A DNA stretch of 64,000 nucleotides, taken from Streptococcus sanguinis SK1 = NCTC 7863. Lineage in GTDB: Bacteria; Bacillota; Bacilli; Lactobacillales; Streptococcaceae. Of the stretch, positions 18,412-25,333 are shown one piece after another. The stretch spans positions 310,001 to 374,000 of the forward strand of contig NZ_GL878511.1 in the NCBI RefSeq assembly GCF_000194945.1, in the 5' to 3' direction. A model generated the notes under the pieces. The model was not told where the DNA came from. It did no database searches and saw only the letters and a program-made list of their open reading frames with translations. The translations under genes were made by a program, and so were the position numbers. Within the stretch, counting starts at the first letter, position 1; every line of letters starts with the position of its first letter.

Positions 18412-18440
18412 AGAATATGGAACCGGTTTCATATTGTCAA
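18412..18440 (-). promoter_or_regulatory. Promoter of the PTS operon
   Basis: On the reverse strand TTGACA (18440-18435) and TATTCT (18417-18412) have a 17-bp spacer. The -35 is part of operator copy 1 and the spacer contains the cre site. Confidence 0.75.
18417..18433. promoter_or_regulatory. cre (CcpA site) in the PTS promoter
   Basis: ATGGAACCGGTTTCATA matches WTGNAANCGNWNNCAWW at every position and lies between -35 and -10, where CcpA would block RNA polymerase. Confidence 0.85.
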
Positions 18441-18493
18441 ATGTCACTTTGCCCAGATGACATTTGTTAGGAAAAATATGACATTTGTCATAT
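18435..18493. promoter_or_regulatory. Three tandem copies of a 12-bp operator upstream of the PTS
   Basis: Copies are TGTCAAATGTCA (18435-18446), TGACATTTGTTA (18458-18469) and TGACATTTGTCA (18479-18490). The third is the core of a perfect 18-bp palindrome, ATATGACA-TT-TGTCATAT (18476-18493). Start-to-start spacing is 23 and 21 bp, about two helical turns. They are likely sites for the LuxR-type regulator encoded upstream. Confidence 0.7.
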
Positions 18494-18532
18494 TGGTCTA
18501 GTCAGCTGTGCTTTTTCTGATTTAATTGGCAA

Positions 18533-18563
18533 TAAAAAAGAAAGCAGATTATTTTCCGCTTTC
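18533..18563 (-). terminator. Terminator of the sensing operon
   Basis: GAAAGC / GCTTTC stem (18540-18545 / 18558-18563) followed on the reverse strand by TTTTTT. It overlaps the last codons of the solute-binding protein gene and separates it from the PTS operon. Confidence 0.7.
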
Positions 18564-19832
18564 TATTTCTCTTTGAATGCTCGGTAGGGCACTGTCAATC
18601 TCTTGATTCTGCATAGCATTTTGAATCAGATAGTCCATCCGGTCCATCGTATGATGGTCTACTTCCAGACTGATGTCAATGATGGAGCGATTCATCATGT
18701 GGTCTAGCCTCTCAGAAGTCAAGGAATCCAAGCCAAAATCATCAGCTTGTAAGATTTCTCTAGCCTGTTGACTTTTCACCACAGATGGTAAGACTGAGGT
18801 CCCCTGCGATTTTTCAAACAAGGCCTGCTGACTTTCTTTATCCTGTGACAGCAAGAGCATAAATTCCCAAGCTAGCTTCTCTTGCTTGGTATTGGAAGAC
18901 ATAGCAAAAAGCGAGGTCTTGACCTGTGTTCCCATCACCTGGCTATTGGCTGTTGGCATCGGGATACAAGTCCAAGAAAAGCTAGAATACTTGGCAACAT
19001 GGTATGGGTAGGGCTTGTAGGTCCGATACTGGGCCAGACTCATGGGGTAGAAGGCCACCCGCCCCTCATCAAAATCATTAGAAGTCACCTTATAATGCTG
19101 GCTGAGCATGTCTAGCTTGCTCATAAAGGCCAAGGCTTGGTGCATCTCTGAGCTGTCTACATTGATACCGGATTTATCGGTAAGATGACCGCCGTAAGCT
19201 ACTAGAGCCTGCTGCCAAGTGTAATCCGTAATACCGTACTGATCCACCACACCATCGCCATTGGTATCCTTGGTTACTTTCTTGCAAATCTCATAGAAAT
19301 CATCCAAAGTCCAGCCTGACTCAGGAATGCTAATTCCTTCTTTTTCGAGCAAGTCTTTATTGACACACATCATGATGGGATTGCTCTCGACTGGAAGAGC
19401 ATAGCTGACTCCCTGATATTGCCCAGCTTCATAAGCCACCGGATAAAAGGCCTTTCGCTCATCATCCCTTAAGAGGGTATCCAAGGATTTAAGCGCACCT
19501 GTCGAAGCCAACATGCTAAAATCGTTTTCTGGTACCATAAAGAGATCCGGTTGCTCGCCTTTCAAGACTTGCTCTGCCAGCCAGTCAGCGTAATCATCCT
19601 TGGGAATACCGCTTTCGTAGACGACCTTGACATGAGGATGCGTCTTTTCAAATTTTTTAATCAGGCTGTCCAAGACCTTGTTTTCGCGGCTGTTAGGTAC
19701 ATCCCAGCTGGAGCCAGCATAGACGCCGATACGCAGGACTTTTTCCTGAGCTGAAGCCCAAAAGACAAAAGCCAGAGCAACAGATATGATCAGGACAACC
19801 AGCAGGGCCAAATGTCTCAATCTCCACTTCAT
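18549..19832 (-). CDS. Extracellular solute-binding protein (MalE-like) of a sugar-sensing system
   Basis: A 427-residue protein with an N-terminal signal or anchor helix (HLALLVVLIISVALAFVFW, about residues 7-25) but no lipobox Cys, then a family-1 extracellular binding domain (VLRIGVYAGSSWDVP .. LIKKFEKTHPHVKV .. QPDLFMVPENDF). No ABC permease or ATPase is linked, and the ATG overlaps the stop of the response regulator by 4 nt. This suggests that it presents ligand to the kinase rather than feeding a transporter. The position matches the fourth component of LevQRST of S. mutans; gene order differs slightly, so no symbol is given. Confidence 0.85.
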   Translation of the reverse strand: MKWRLRHLALLVVLIISVALAFVFWASAQEKVLRIGVYAGSSWDVPNSRENKVLDSLIKKFEKTHPHVKVVYESGIPKDDYADWLAEQVLKGEQPDLFMVPENDFSMLASTGALKSLDTLLRDDERKAFYPVAYEAGQYQGVSYALPVESNPIMMCVNKDLLEKEGISIPESGWTLDDFYEICKKVTKDTNGDGVVDQYGITDYTWQQALVAYGGHLTDKSGINVDSSEMHQALAFMSKLDMLSQHYKVTSNDFDEGRVAFYPMSLAQYRTYKPYPYHVAKYSSFSWTCIPMPTANSQVMGTQVKTSLFAMSSNTKQEKLAWEFMLLLSQDKESQQALFEKSQGTSVLPSVVKSQQAREILQADDFGLDSLTSERLDHMMNRSIIDISLEVDHHTMDRMDYLIQNAMQNQEIDSALPSIQREIESGK

Positions 19833-20512
19833 TTGTCGCTTTCCTTACTAAAATCTCTCTGGGTGACTCCGGTCTGCACAGCCCAGATAGCCAGCTGGGT
19901 TCTGTCGCGCAAGTTGAGCTTGGCTAGGATGCCTGACAGGTAATTTCTGACTGTCCCTTCTGACAGAAAGAGCTTGGCAGCAATTTCTTTATTAGAAATC
20001 CCAAAGCCAATCTGCTGGATGATCTTCCACTCCGTCCGGCTCATGTCCTCTATGTTTTCCTCCGTCACTGTGATAGCAAAGTTGGACTGGGCCATCTGTG
20101 AAAAGATTTTGAAGACCTTGGTGGCAATATTGGGATTGATCATAGCTCCGCCTCGATAGACTGTCTGAATGGCTTCGTGAAGCTCTTCTGTCGAAACCCC
20201 TTTGAGAATATAACCAGACGCACCGTATTTGAGAGCGGAGAAGATAAATTCATCGTCATCAAAGGTCGTCAGAATGATAATCTTAACATCCGGATATTGC
20301 TCCTTGACAGCCTTGGTACAGAGAACACCGTCCATGACTGGCATGCGAATATCCATCAAAATCACATCTGGGCGTACCCGATGAAGCTTTTCCAGCACTT
20401 CCTTTCCGTCTCCGACTGTCCCGACCACCTCAATATCTGCGTGGGCAGACAGGATGATTTGCAGAGACTCGCGAATCAAGGCCTGATCGTCTGCTATTAA
20501 AACCTTAATCAT
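19829..20512 (-). CDS. Response regulator, NarL/LuxR family
   Basis: A 227-residue two-domain regulator. The receiver domain has acidic residues ADDQ (residues 8-11), phospho-acceptor Asp in VILMDIRMPVMDG (about Asp54) and the conserved Lys in YILKG. The C-terminal LuxR-type helix-turn-helix is FGISNKEIAAKLFLSEGTVRNYLSGILAKLNL. SD AGGAGG precedes the ATG. It overlaps the kinase gene by 8 nt and the downstream binding protein by 4 nt, so all four genes are one operon. It probably activates the PTS operon downstream through the repeated operator. Confidence 0.93.
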   Translation of the reverse strand: MIKVLIADDQALIRESLQIILSAHADIEVVGTVGDGKEVLEKLHRVRPDVILMDIRMPVMDGVLCTKAVKEQYPDVKIIILTTFDDDEFIFSALKYGASGYILKGVSTEELHEAIQTVYRGGAMINPNIATKVFKIFSQMAQSNFAITVTEENIEDMSRTEWKIIQQIGFGISNKEIAAKLFLSEGTVRNYLSGILAKLNLRDRTQLAIWAVQTGVTQRDFSKESDK

Positions 20513-21818
20513 GTCTTCCTCCTATTTTTGGGATTTCGATATGCGTGTAGAAACCGTCCCGATTTTCAAAGCGGACGCTTCCGCCAATAATCATTAGGCG
20601 CTCCTGCATCTGCTTGAGGCCATAGCCATAGTGGAGTTCATCAAAGCCAATACCATCATCCTGAATGGTCATTACATAAGACTCTTCCTCCAGCAACTCA
20701 ATCCAGATAGTCTTGGCATGCCCATGGCGGACAGAGTTGGTAATAGACTCCTGAATCACCCGAAACACAATGTCTTCCTTGGCAATATCCAAGTCAATAT
20801 TATCCCATTCGTAGCGGAGATGAATCTCCAAATTGGAGATGGCTTCATACTCACGGATAATCTTAATCAGAGCTTCCTTCAAAGTGTTATTTTCCAGAGC
20901 TCCCGGTCGCATCTTATTGAGCGAGCCGCGGACATCACGGATACCATCTCGAACGACGACAGAGACATTATTGAGCTGCTCCTTAGCCCGATTGGTATCA
21001 ATATCAACCAAGACCTTGACCGCATCAATACCTGCTGAAATTCCCGTTAGGGCATGGCCCAATGTATCGTGAATTTCTCTGGCAATCCGCTTCCGCTCTC
21101 GATCTTCTGCTATTTTCTCAGACAAAGCCAGATAAGAGTTCAACTCGCGATTAGCCTGAGAAGCCATGCGCAGCTCTTCCTCAATCCGATGACGCTCCGT
21201 AATGGCTGACAGGATGTAGAAGAGCAAGGAAATCATAAAGACGACGATATTGAGGGAATAGAGGAAGTTCTTACCAAAAAGCAGTAACAGCCGGACGGAC
21301 TCTGGGTAAAACCGAATATAGGTATCTAAAGAAGGCAGCTTGATAAAGAGCGACATAAGGTCATAGTTGGACAAGAGCAGCATGCTAAAGCTCAAAATAA
21401 TGAAAGAAAACCAGTACTTCTTGTCCTTGGAAGAATTGAACTCCTTAGAGCCATAGAAAATATCCGCAAACACCAAGAGAATCAAGCCATTGTAGGACGA
21501 ATGCAGGACGGAAAAGATGACCAGCATGAGCAGGATTTCAATAATAGTCGCTTTGTCATAGACGGACAGCTGATTGGGGTGGCGCTCCCGGTAGTACATG
21601 ACCAAAAGCAGACAGGCATAGAGGCTAATTGATACCCAGAAAATCAAGCTGGGAGAGCCCGGAATAGCATCCAAACGCTCCAAAAGCGAGTGACTGAAGC
21701 CCTTAGCTGCTACATAGTTGGTCGCAAAGAGATAGATGGACGCATTATAGACAATGGCAACCAGATTGATGACCATCAAGGCTATTTTGCTGTAAAATAT
21801 ACTTTTTTGAGGTCTCAT
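20505..21818 (-). CDS. Sensor histidine kinase, HisKA_3 (NarX/DesK type)
   Basis: The start is taken at ATG 21818 (MRPQKSIFYSK), behind AGGGTGG and overlapping the TAA of the preceding gene; an upstream GTG at 21827 is an alternative. The 437-residue protein has five to six N-terminal transmembrane helices, a coiled-coil-like linker, and the dimerisation/phosphorylation segment ERKRIAREIHDTLGHALTG (His in REIHDTLGH). The HATPase region includes ITNSVRHGHA (N box) and IQDDGIGFD (G box). It partners the regulator at 19829 and probably the two extracellular binding proteins. Confidence 0.92.
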   Translation of the reverse strand: MRPQKSIFYSKIALMVINLVAIVYNASIYLFATNYVAAKGFSHSLLERLDAIPGSPSLIFWVSISLYACLLLVMYYRERHPNQLSVYDKATIIEILLMLVIFSVLHSSYNGLILLVFADIFYGSKEFNSSKDKKYWFSFIILSFSMLLLSNYDLMSLFIKLPSLDTYIRFYPESVRLLLLFGKNFLYSLNIVVFMISLLFYILSAITERHRIEEELRMASQANRELNSYLALSEKIAEDRERKRIAREIHDTLGHALTGISAGIDAVKVLVDIDTNRAKEQLNNVSVVVRDGIRDVRGSLNKMRPGALENNTLKEALIKIIREYEAISNLEIHLRYEWDNIDLDIAKEDIVFRVIQESITNSVRHGHAKTIWIELLEEESYVMTIQDDGIGFDELHYGYGLKQMQERLMIIGGSVRFENRDGFYTHIEIPKIGGRHD

Positions 21819-22804
21819 TATTGCCACCCTGTAACTGTGTATTGACTGATATTATCCCTGTTGACTAAGTGAACGGGAATCAGGTATTGGCTGTCGTAGG
21901 ATTTCCCCTCCTGCATCAGCTCAATTACCTGCGCCACCTTGCGCCCCATCTGAATGGGCGATTGGGCCACGGTTCCCTCTATATCGCTAGTCGTAGCCAG
22001 AAAGTTTTTGATATCTGGTGAACCATCCACGCCATAGATTGAGATTTTCTTATCAAGACCTTGATTTTTAATAGCAGCCAAGGCCCCGATAGCTGCTCGA
22101 TCATTGAGCGCCATAACTACATTAAAGTCTAAACCTTCGTCTAGAGCCCCTTTGACCTGCGGCATGGTTTCCTCAGTCTGGCCCAGTGTTTCTTTCTGGG
22201 AAATAATCCTGTAGCTAGGCCGTTTTTCAATCGTATCAATAAATCCCTGAATCCGGTCCATGGCAGAGACGGCATTGCGGTGCTCTAGAAGGAGAATATT
22301 GGCAGAAGGCCGACGCTTCATCATGTCCTGGGCAATCAGGACGCCTGCTTGGTAGTTATCAGACACAATGGTCGTATCCACTTTTACATCCTGACTGATA
22401 GGCGCATCCACTACGATAATTTTAATCCCAGCTTTCTTGGCCTTTTGAAGAGAGGAAATAATACTTGGACTATTGCTTTTTACCGGATTGATGACAATGA
22501 CATCAACCTTTTCTCGGACAAAAAAGTCAATCTGCTGGCTCTGCTTGCCCTCATCCAGCTCAGGATCCCGAACGTAGAGCCTGCTGCCCTGCTGGTTGGT
22601 TTTCTTCTCCAGCTCCGCATTTAAGGTCTTGTAAAAGTCATTGTTCATGGTCATGTAAGTCACCCCAATCTTGACCTGCTTCTCATCTGGCAAAACGCCC
22701 TTGAAATAAACAAAAAGCAAACCCAAGATAAGCAGAATAAAAAGCGGCCAGAGAGCTTTCTTCTGATAATGCTGTATCCGTTTTTTGACCTTAGCTGATA
22801 CCAT
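21818..22804 (-). CDS. Membrane-tethered sugar-binding protein, RbsB/LacI-type periplasmic fold
   Basis: A 328-residue protein with an N-terminal membrane anchor (ALWPLFILLILGLLFVYFKG) and a type-1 periplasmic binding domain: KIGVTYMTMNNDFYKTLNAEL, IDFFVREKVDVIVINPVKSN, GIKIIVVDAPI, VVMALNDRAAIGALAAI and IYGVDGSPDIK. No lipobox and no linked ABC transporter. First gene of the four-gene unit binding protein-kinase-regulator-binding protein, overlapping the kinase start. Similar in role to LevQ of the S. mutans LevQRST system (inference). Confidence 0.85.
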   Translation of the reverse strand: MVSAKVKKRIQHYQKKALWPLFILLILGLLFVYFKGVLPDEKQVKIGVTYMTMNNDFYKTLNAELEKKTNQQGSRLYVRDPELDEGKQSQQIDFFVREKVDVIVINPVKSNSPSIISSLQKAKKAGIKIIVVDAPISQDVKVDTTIVSDNYQAGVLIAQDMMKRRPSANILLLEHRNAVSAMDRIQGFIDTIEKRPSYRIISQKETLGQTEETMPQVKGALDEGLDFNVVMALNDRAAIGALAAIKNQGLDKKISIYGVDGSPDIKNFLATTSDIEGTVAQSPIQMGRKVAQVIELMQEGKSYDSQYLIPVHLVNRDNISQYTVTGWQ

Positions 22805-22902
22805 TTTTCACCCCCTATGCCGTAAGCGCCTTTATGAAACATATAGGATTATTATATTACAAAGCCGCCAAAAAGCAAAATCTTTCCAGAAATGGCTATA
22901 AT

Positions 22903-22958
22903 AAAAAAGGCGAGACAGAATCTAAAAAATCCATGATTTTTGATTCTTAGTCCCACCT
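22903..22958 (-). terminator. Long terminator downstream of ssbB
   Basis: On the reverse strand AGGTGGGAC (22958-22950) pairs with GTCTCGCCT (22916-22908), with further pairing inside, and T6 follows. The 279-nt gap 22805-23083 otherwise holds only the upstream region of the binding-protein gene. Confidence 0.75.
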
Positions 22959-23083
22959 CGACAATCATAATTTAACTTTTAAAAGCTTAAGAGAAATAGA
23001 ATTCAGTCAAACAGATCTTGCATCCTGCAAAACTGAATGATGATTTTTGGGAGCAAGGTCATTTCCCAGTCTTTGCTTCTTGC

Positions 23084-23479
23084 TTAAAAGGGAAGTTCCT
23101 CTTCTTCCAATACTAAATCTGCCAAATCAGCTCCGCTGTTATTTTCACGCAGAGCGCGCTGAGCCCGACTTTCTAGGAGCTGGAAGCTATGACAGAGCAC
23201 CTCTGTCACATAATGAGTCGCCCCCTCCTTTTCATAGCGACGAGTCCGCAACTCACCATCTAGAGAAATCAAGCTGCCCTTACTCGCATAGCTAGCTAAA
23301 GTCTCAGCTAGACGCCCCCAGACAACCACATTTACAAAATCCGCCTCACGCTCACCGCTCTGAGATTTATAACGGCGATTAACCGCGACCGTTGCGCGGG
23401 CCACAGATTTTTCATTCGCAGTCTTGTGCAGTTCAGGTGTAGCCGTCAGCCGGCCGATTACAATTACTTTATTATACAT
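23084..23479 (-). CDS. ssbB: Competence-induced single-stranded DNA-binding protein SsbB
   Basis: The start is taken at MYNKVIVIGRL (23479), after AGGAGG. The 131-residue length and the ending LADLVLEEEELPF match pneumococcal SsbB (CilA), not the longer essential SsbA. An OB-fold single-strand-binding domain spans about residues 1-105. It protects incoming DNA during transformation. A near-consensus competence box (TACGAATG) lies 21 nt upstream, so transcription by the ComX sigma factor is expected. Confidence 0.95.
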   Translation of the reverse strand: MYNKVIVIGRLTATPELHKTANEKSVARATVAVNRRYKSQSGEREADFVNVVVWGRLAETLASYASKGSLISLDGELRTRRYEKEGATHYVTEVLCHSFQLLESRAQRALRENNSGADLADLVLEEEELPF

Positions 23480-23499
23480 TTTATATCCTCCTAACTTAT

Positions 23500-23507
23500 C
23501 ATTCGTA
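23500..23507 (-). promoter_or_regulatory. Competence (cin) box of ssbB
   Basis: Reverse strand TTTTACGAATGATAAG; TACGAATG differs from the ComX consensus TACGAATA at one position. Placed 21 nt before the start codon. Confidence 0.85.
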
Positions 23508-23533
23508 AAAGGAGGCAAAAAGTGAAAAAAATG

Positions 23534-23542
23534 TGGTATAGT
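23534..23542 (+). promoter_or_regulatory. Extended -10 promoter for two tiny ORFs
   Basis: TGGTATAGT is an extended -10 (TGN plus TATAGT, 23537-23542) without a good -35, divergent from ssbB and about 65 nt ahead of the first small start codon. Confidence 0.5.
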
Positions 23543-23607
23543 AAAGATAAAAAGGAAAGTTGCAGTTTCTGCCCCTTTTCTACTAGATTTGTACAACGGA
23601 GGCTCCG

Positions 23608-23694
23608 ATGACCATTAAACATTCGCCTGTGAAAAATATTCTTTTTATCCTGATTTCTCTGTGGTTCGGAGGTTTTTCCATGACAGAAAAATGA
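23608..23694 (+). CDS. Tiny hydrophobic peptide, 28 aa (first of a coupled pair)
   Basis: Not previously called because of size. GGAGG lies 4-5 nt before the ATG. The product is MTIKHSPVKN, then a hydrophobic stretch ILFILISLWFGGFS, then MTEK. This is the layout of a one-helix membrane peptide with charged ends. Its TGA overlaps the next ATG (ATGA). A promoter-like extended -10 precedes it and a terminator follows at 23820-23848. No homologous family was recognised; chance occurrence is possible but the SD, coupling and flanking signals together argue for a real unit. Confidence 0.45.
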   Translation: MTIKHSPVKNILFILISLWFGGFSMTEK

Positions 23695-23774
23695 GTAAGA
23701 AGCAGATTCATTATACTCATCATTGTGTTAGATTGATTTTTCATCTGTTAATTATTTATTTTCTCTACCATTAG
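23691..23774 (+). CDS. Tiny basic/hydrophobic peptide, 27 aa (second of a coupled pair)
   Basis: Starts in the ATGA overlap with the 28-aa ORF, so translation would depend on re-initiation. The product begins MSKKQIHYTHHC and continues with VRLIFHLLIIYFLYH: a His/Lys-rich head and a hydrophobic tail. No SD of its own. The sequence after it is AT-rich up to a hairpin terminator. Function unknown; it could be a toxin, signal or leader peptide, or a non-functional overlap. Confidence 0.35.
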   Translation: MSKKQIHYTHHCVRLIFHLLIIYFLYH

Positions 23775-23819
23775 CATGAGATAGATTTATAACGCTAAAT
23801 TTATTGCCACAAAAAATAA

Positions 23820-23848
23820 AGCGAAACGACCCTACAAATCGTTTCGCT
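23820..23848. terminator. Bidirectional terminator between the tiny ORFs and ytpR
   Basis: AGCGAAACGA / TCGTTTCGCT, a 10-bp perfect stem with a 9-nt loop. The reverse strand has a better T-run, the forward strand CTATTTTAT. It ends the ytpR unit and the small plus-strand unit. Confidence 0.85.
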
Positions 23849-23920
23849 CTATTTTATATCTCGGCTGCTGTAGGATACCTCGCCCATTTCTGAGCTTTTT
23901 ATGATGTTGAATCCTCTCCC

Positions 23921-24547
23921 TTATCCCTGCCAATGTTTGGCTGGGTCAAAGGCAGTTCCAACTAGTTCACTATCGGCTAATTCAATAATGCCGCGTTTTT
24001 GAGGCGCATTAGGTAACTGAAGTTCCCGTGGGCTGCACATCATACCAAAACTCTTTTCTCCTCGAAGTTCTCCCGGAAAAATCAAATTTCCTTTAGGCAT
24101 CATGGCACCCGGCAGAGCTACAATCGTTTTGAGGCCGACTTTGGCATTAGGAGCACCGGCCACGATTTGAACAGTCTTATCAGCAGCTACCTGCACTTGG
24201 CAGATATTCAGGTGGTCACTATCTGGATGAGCTACCATATCAACGATTTCTCCAACCACAAACTTCGGTTGGCTGTCATTAACCAAGTCCGCTGGGAAGC
24301 CTGCCTTGCTCAACTCCTGATTGAGAATGGCCACTTGCTCATCTGTCAAAAAGACCTGTCCGCGCTCTGCAATTTCAAAAAGGTCAGACTGCTCAAAAAT
24401 ATTCCAAGCTACAGTCTGGTCATTGTCTTCACGGTAAACACGCGCTACCCGTCCCTTGCGCTCAGCCGCCAGTTTAGCTCCTTGATTGTCCGCAGCAATA
24501 ATCATCAGCACGTCACCGACATATTCTTTATTATAGGTAAAAATCAT
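23921..24547 (-). CDS. ytpR: YtpR-type tRNA-binding domain protein
   Basis: A 208-residue protein with an N-terminal alpha/beta domain (DUF4479-like) and a C-terminal OB-fold tRNA-binding domain of the kind found at the PheT N-terminus: FVVGEIVDMVAHPDSDHLNICQVQV .. IVAGAPNAKVGLKTIVALPGAMMP .. RGEKSFGMMCSPRELQLP. It probably binds structured RNA; its function in Firmicutes is not settled. The ATG overlaps the thioredoxin stop by 4 nt. The same order (ssbB, then ytpR, thioredoxin, DUF4651) is seen in other streptococci. Confidence 0.9.
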   Translation of the reverse strand: MIFTYNKEYVGDVLMIIAADNQGAKLAAERKGRVARVYREDNDQTVAWNIFEQSDLFEIAERGQVFLTDEQVAILNQELSKAGFPADLVNDSQPKFVVGEIVDMVAHPDSDHLNICQVQVAADKTVQIVAGAPNAKVGLKTIVALPGAMMPKGNLIFPGELRGEKSFGMMCSPRELQLPNAPQKRGIIELADSELVGTAFDPAKHWQG

Positions 24548-24879
24548 TTTACGCTCCCTTTTTCTCTTATACTAGCTAAAAATTCATTGATTTGACCCTT
24601 GGTCTTGCGGTCACGATTGACCAGACGGCCAATCTCCTGTCCCTTTTCCAGCACTACTAAGCTGGGAATCCCGTATACGTCCCACTCTTTGGCCAGATCC
24701 AAATAGGCATCACGGTCCACTTGGATAAAGCGATAGTCAGGATTTTCCGCTTCTATCTCTGGCAGAAAAGGTTTGATAAATCGGCAATCTCCGCACCAGT
24801 CAGCCGTGAAAAAGAAGACAGTCTTCTCCCCATCATTGACATAAGAAGCCAATTCCTCTATATTTATAGGAACAATCAT
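24544..24879 (-). CDS. Thioredoxin-family protein (WCGDC active site)
   Basis: A 111-residue single thioredoxin fold without a signal peptide, hence cytosolic. The active site reads ADWCGDCRFIKP (about residues 27-38), with Asp in place of the usual Pro of WCGPC, which would alter redox potential. The cis-Pro is in YGIPSLVV. It overlaps DUF4651 upstream and ytpR downstream by 4 nt each, so all three are translationally coupled. Its substrate is unknown. Confidence 0.92.
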   Translation of the reverse strand: MIVPINIEELASYVNDGEKTVFFFTADWCGDCRFIKPFLPEIEAENPDYRFIQVDRDAYLDLAKEWDVYGIPSLVVLEKGQEIGRLVNRDRKTKGQINEFLASIREKGSVK

Positions 24880-25163
24880 ACTTCTTCCTCGTAGCTTAGC
24901 TGACCATTTTCATAGACAAAAGCAAAATGACGGTCATCCTCTAAGACCAGACCGCCAACCAAGCGGTCATCTGTGGACTCGTAGAGCTTGACATAGAGAC
25001 AGGAAATACTACCCTGACTGGAAAAGAAATCTCGCACAAGCTCGACGATTTCCTCCCGATTACGCAGTCTTTTCTGTTCCTGTACGACTTTGGCTGCCCC
25101 GAAAGCCAGCGCTCCAGCCCCCAAAAGGGCGGTTGTGGTTAAAATGATTTTTTTAGCTTTCAT
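24876..25163 (-). CDS. DUF4651 family protein, membrane-anchored; apparently leaderless mRNA
   Basis: The start is taken at MKAKKIILTTTALLGAGALAFG (25163), giving 95 residues with one N-terminal transmembrane helix and a small domain ending SYEEEV, typical of streptococcal DUF4651 proteins of unknown function. There is no SD in front of the ATG. Instead, a promoter with TTGTCG, 17 bp, TAAAAT ends 7 nt before the ATG, so transcription should begin at the A of the start codon. The longer frame from 25265 has no family support. First gene of the thioredoxin-ytpR operon. Confidence 0.8.
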   Translation of the reverse strand: MKAKKIILTTTALLGAGALAFGAAKVVQEQKRLRNREEIVELVRDFFSSQGSISCLYVKLYESTDDRLVGGLVLEDDRHFAFVYENGQLSYEEEV

Positions 25164-25170
25164 GTAGAAT

Positions 25171-25199
25171 ATTTTAACACAAAAGAGCAGAGGCGACAA
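25171..25199 (-). promoter_or_regulatory. Promoter giving a leaderless DUF4651 mRNA
   Basis: Reverse strand TTGTCG (25199-25194), 17-bp spacer, TAAAAT (25176-25171), then 7 nt to ATG at 25163. Confidence 0.65.
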
Positions 25200-25333
25200 A
25201 CAATATTCCAGATTTTCCTGGGAGAAGCTGGATTCTTGAATGGGCAGTCCTGTTGATTCAGGCAAGCTACAAGATTTCCCTACTCATTTACCGCAAAAAG
25301 TGATAAAATAGGGGACAGAAAGAAGGTAAGTTT

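Noticed and set aside
22805-22870. A cre site upstream of the first sensing-operon gene
   Set aside because: The best match (CGTAAGCGCCTTTATGA) misses several key consensus positions.
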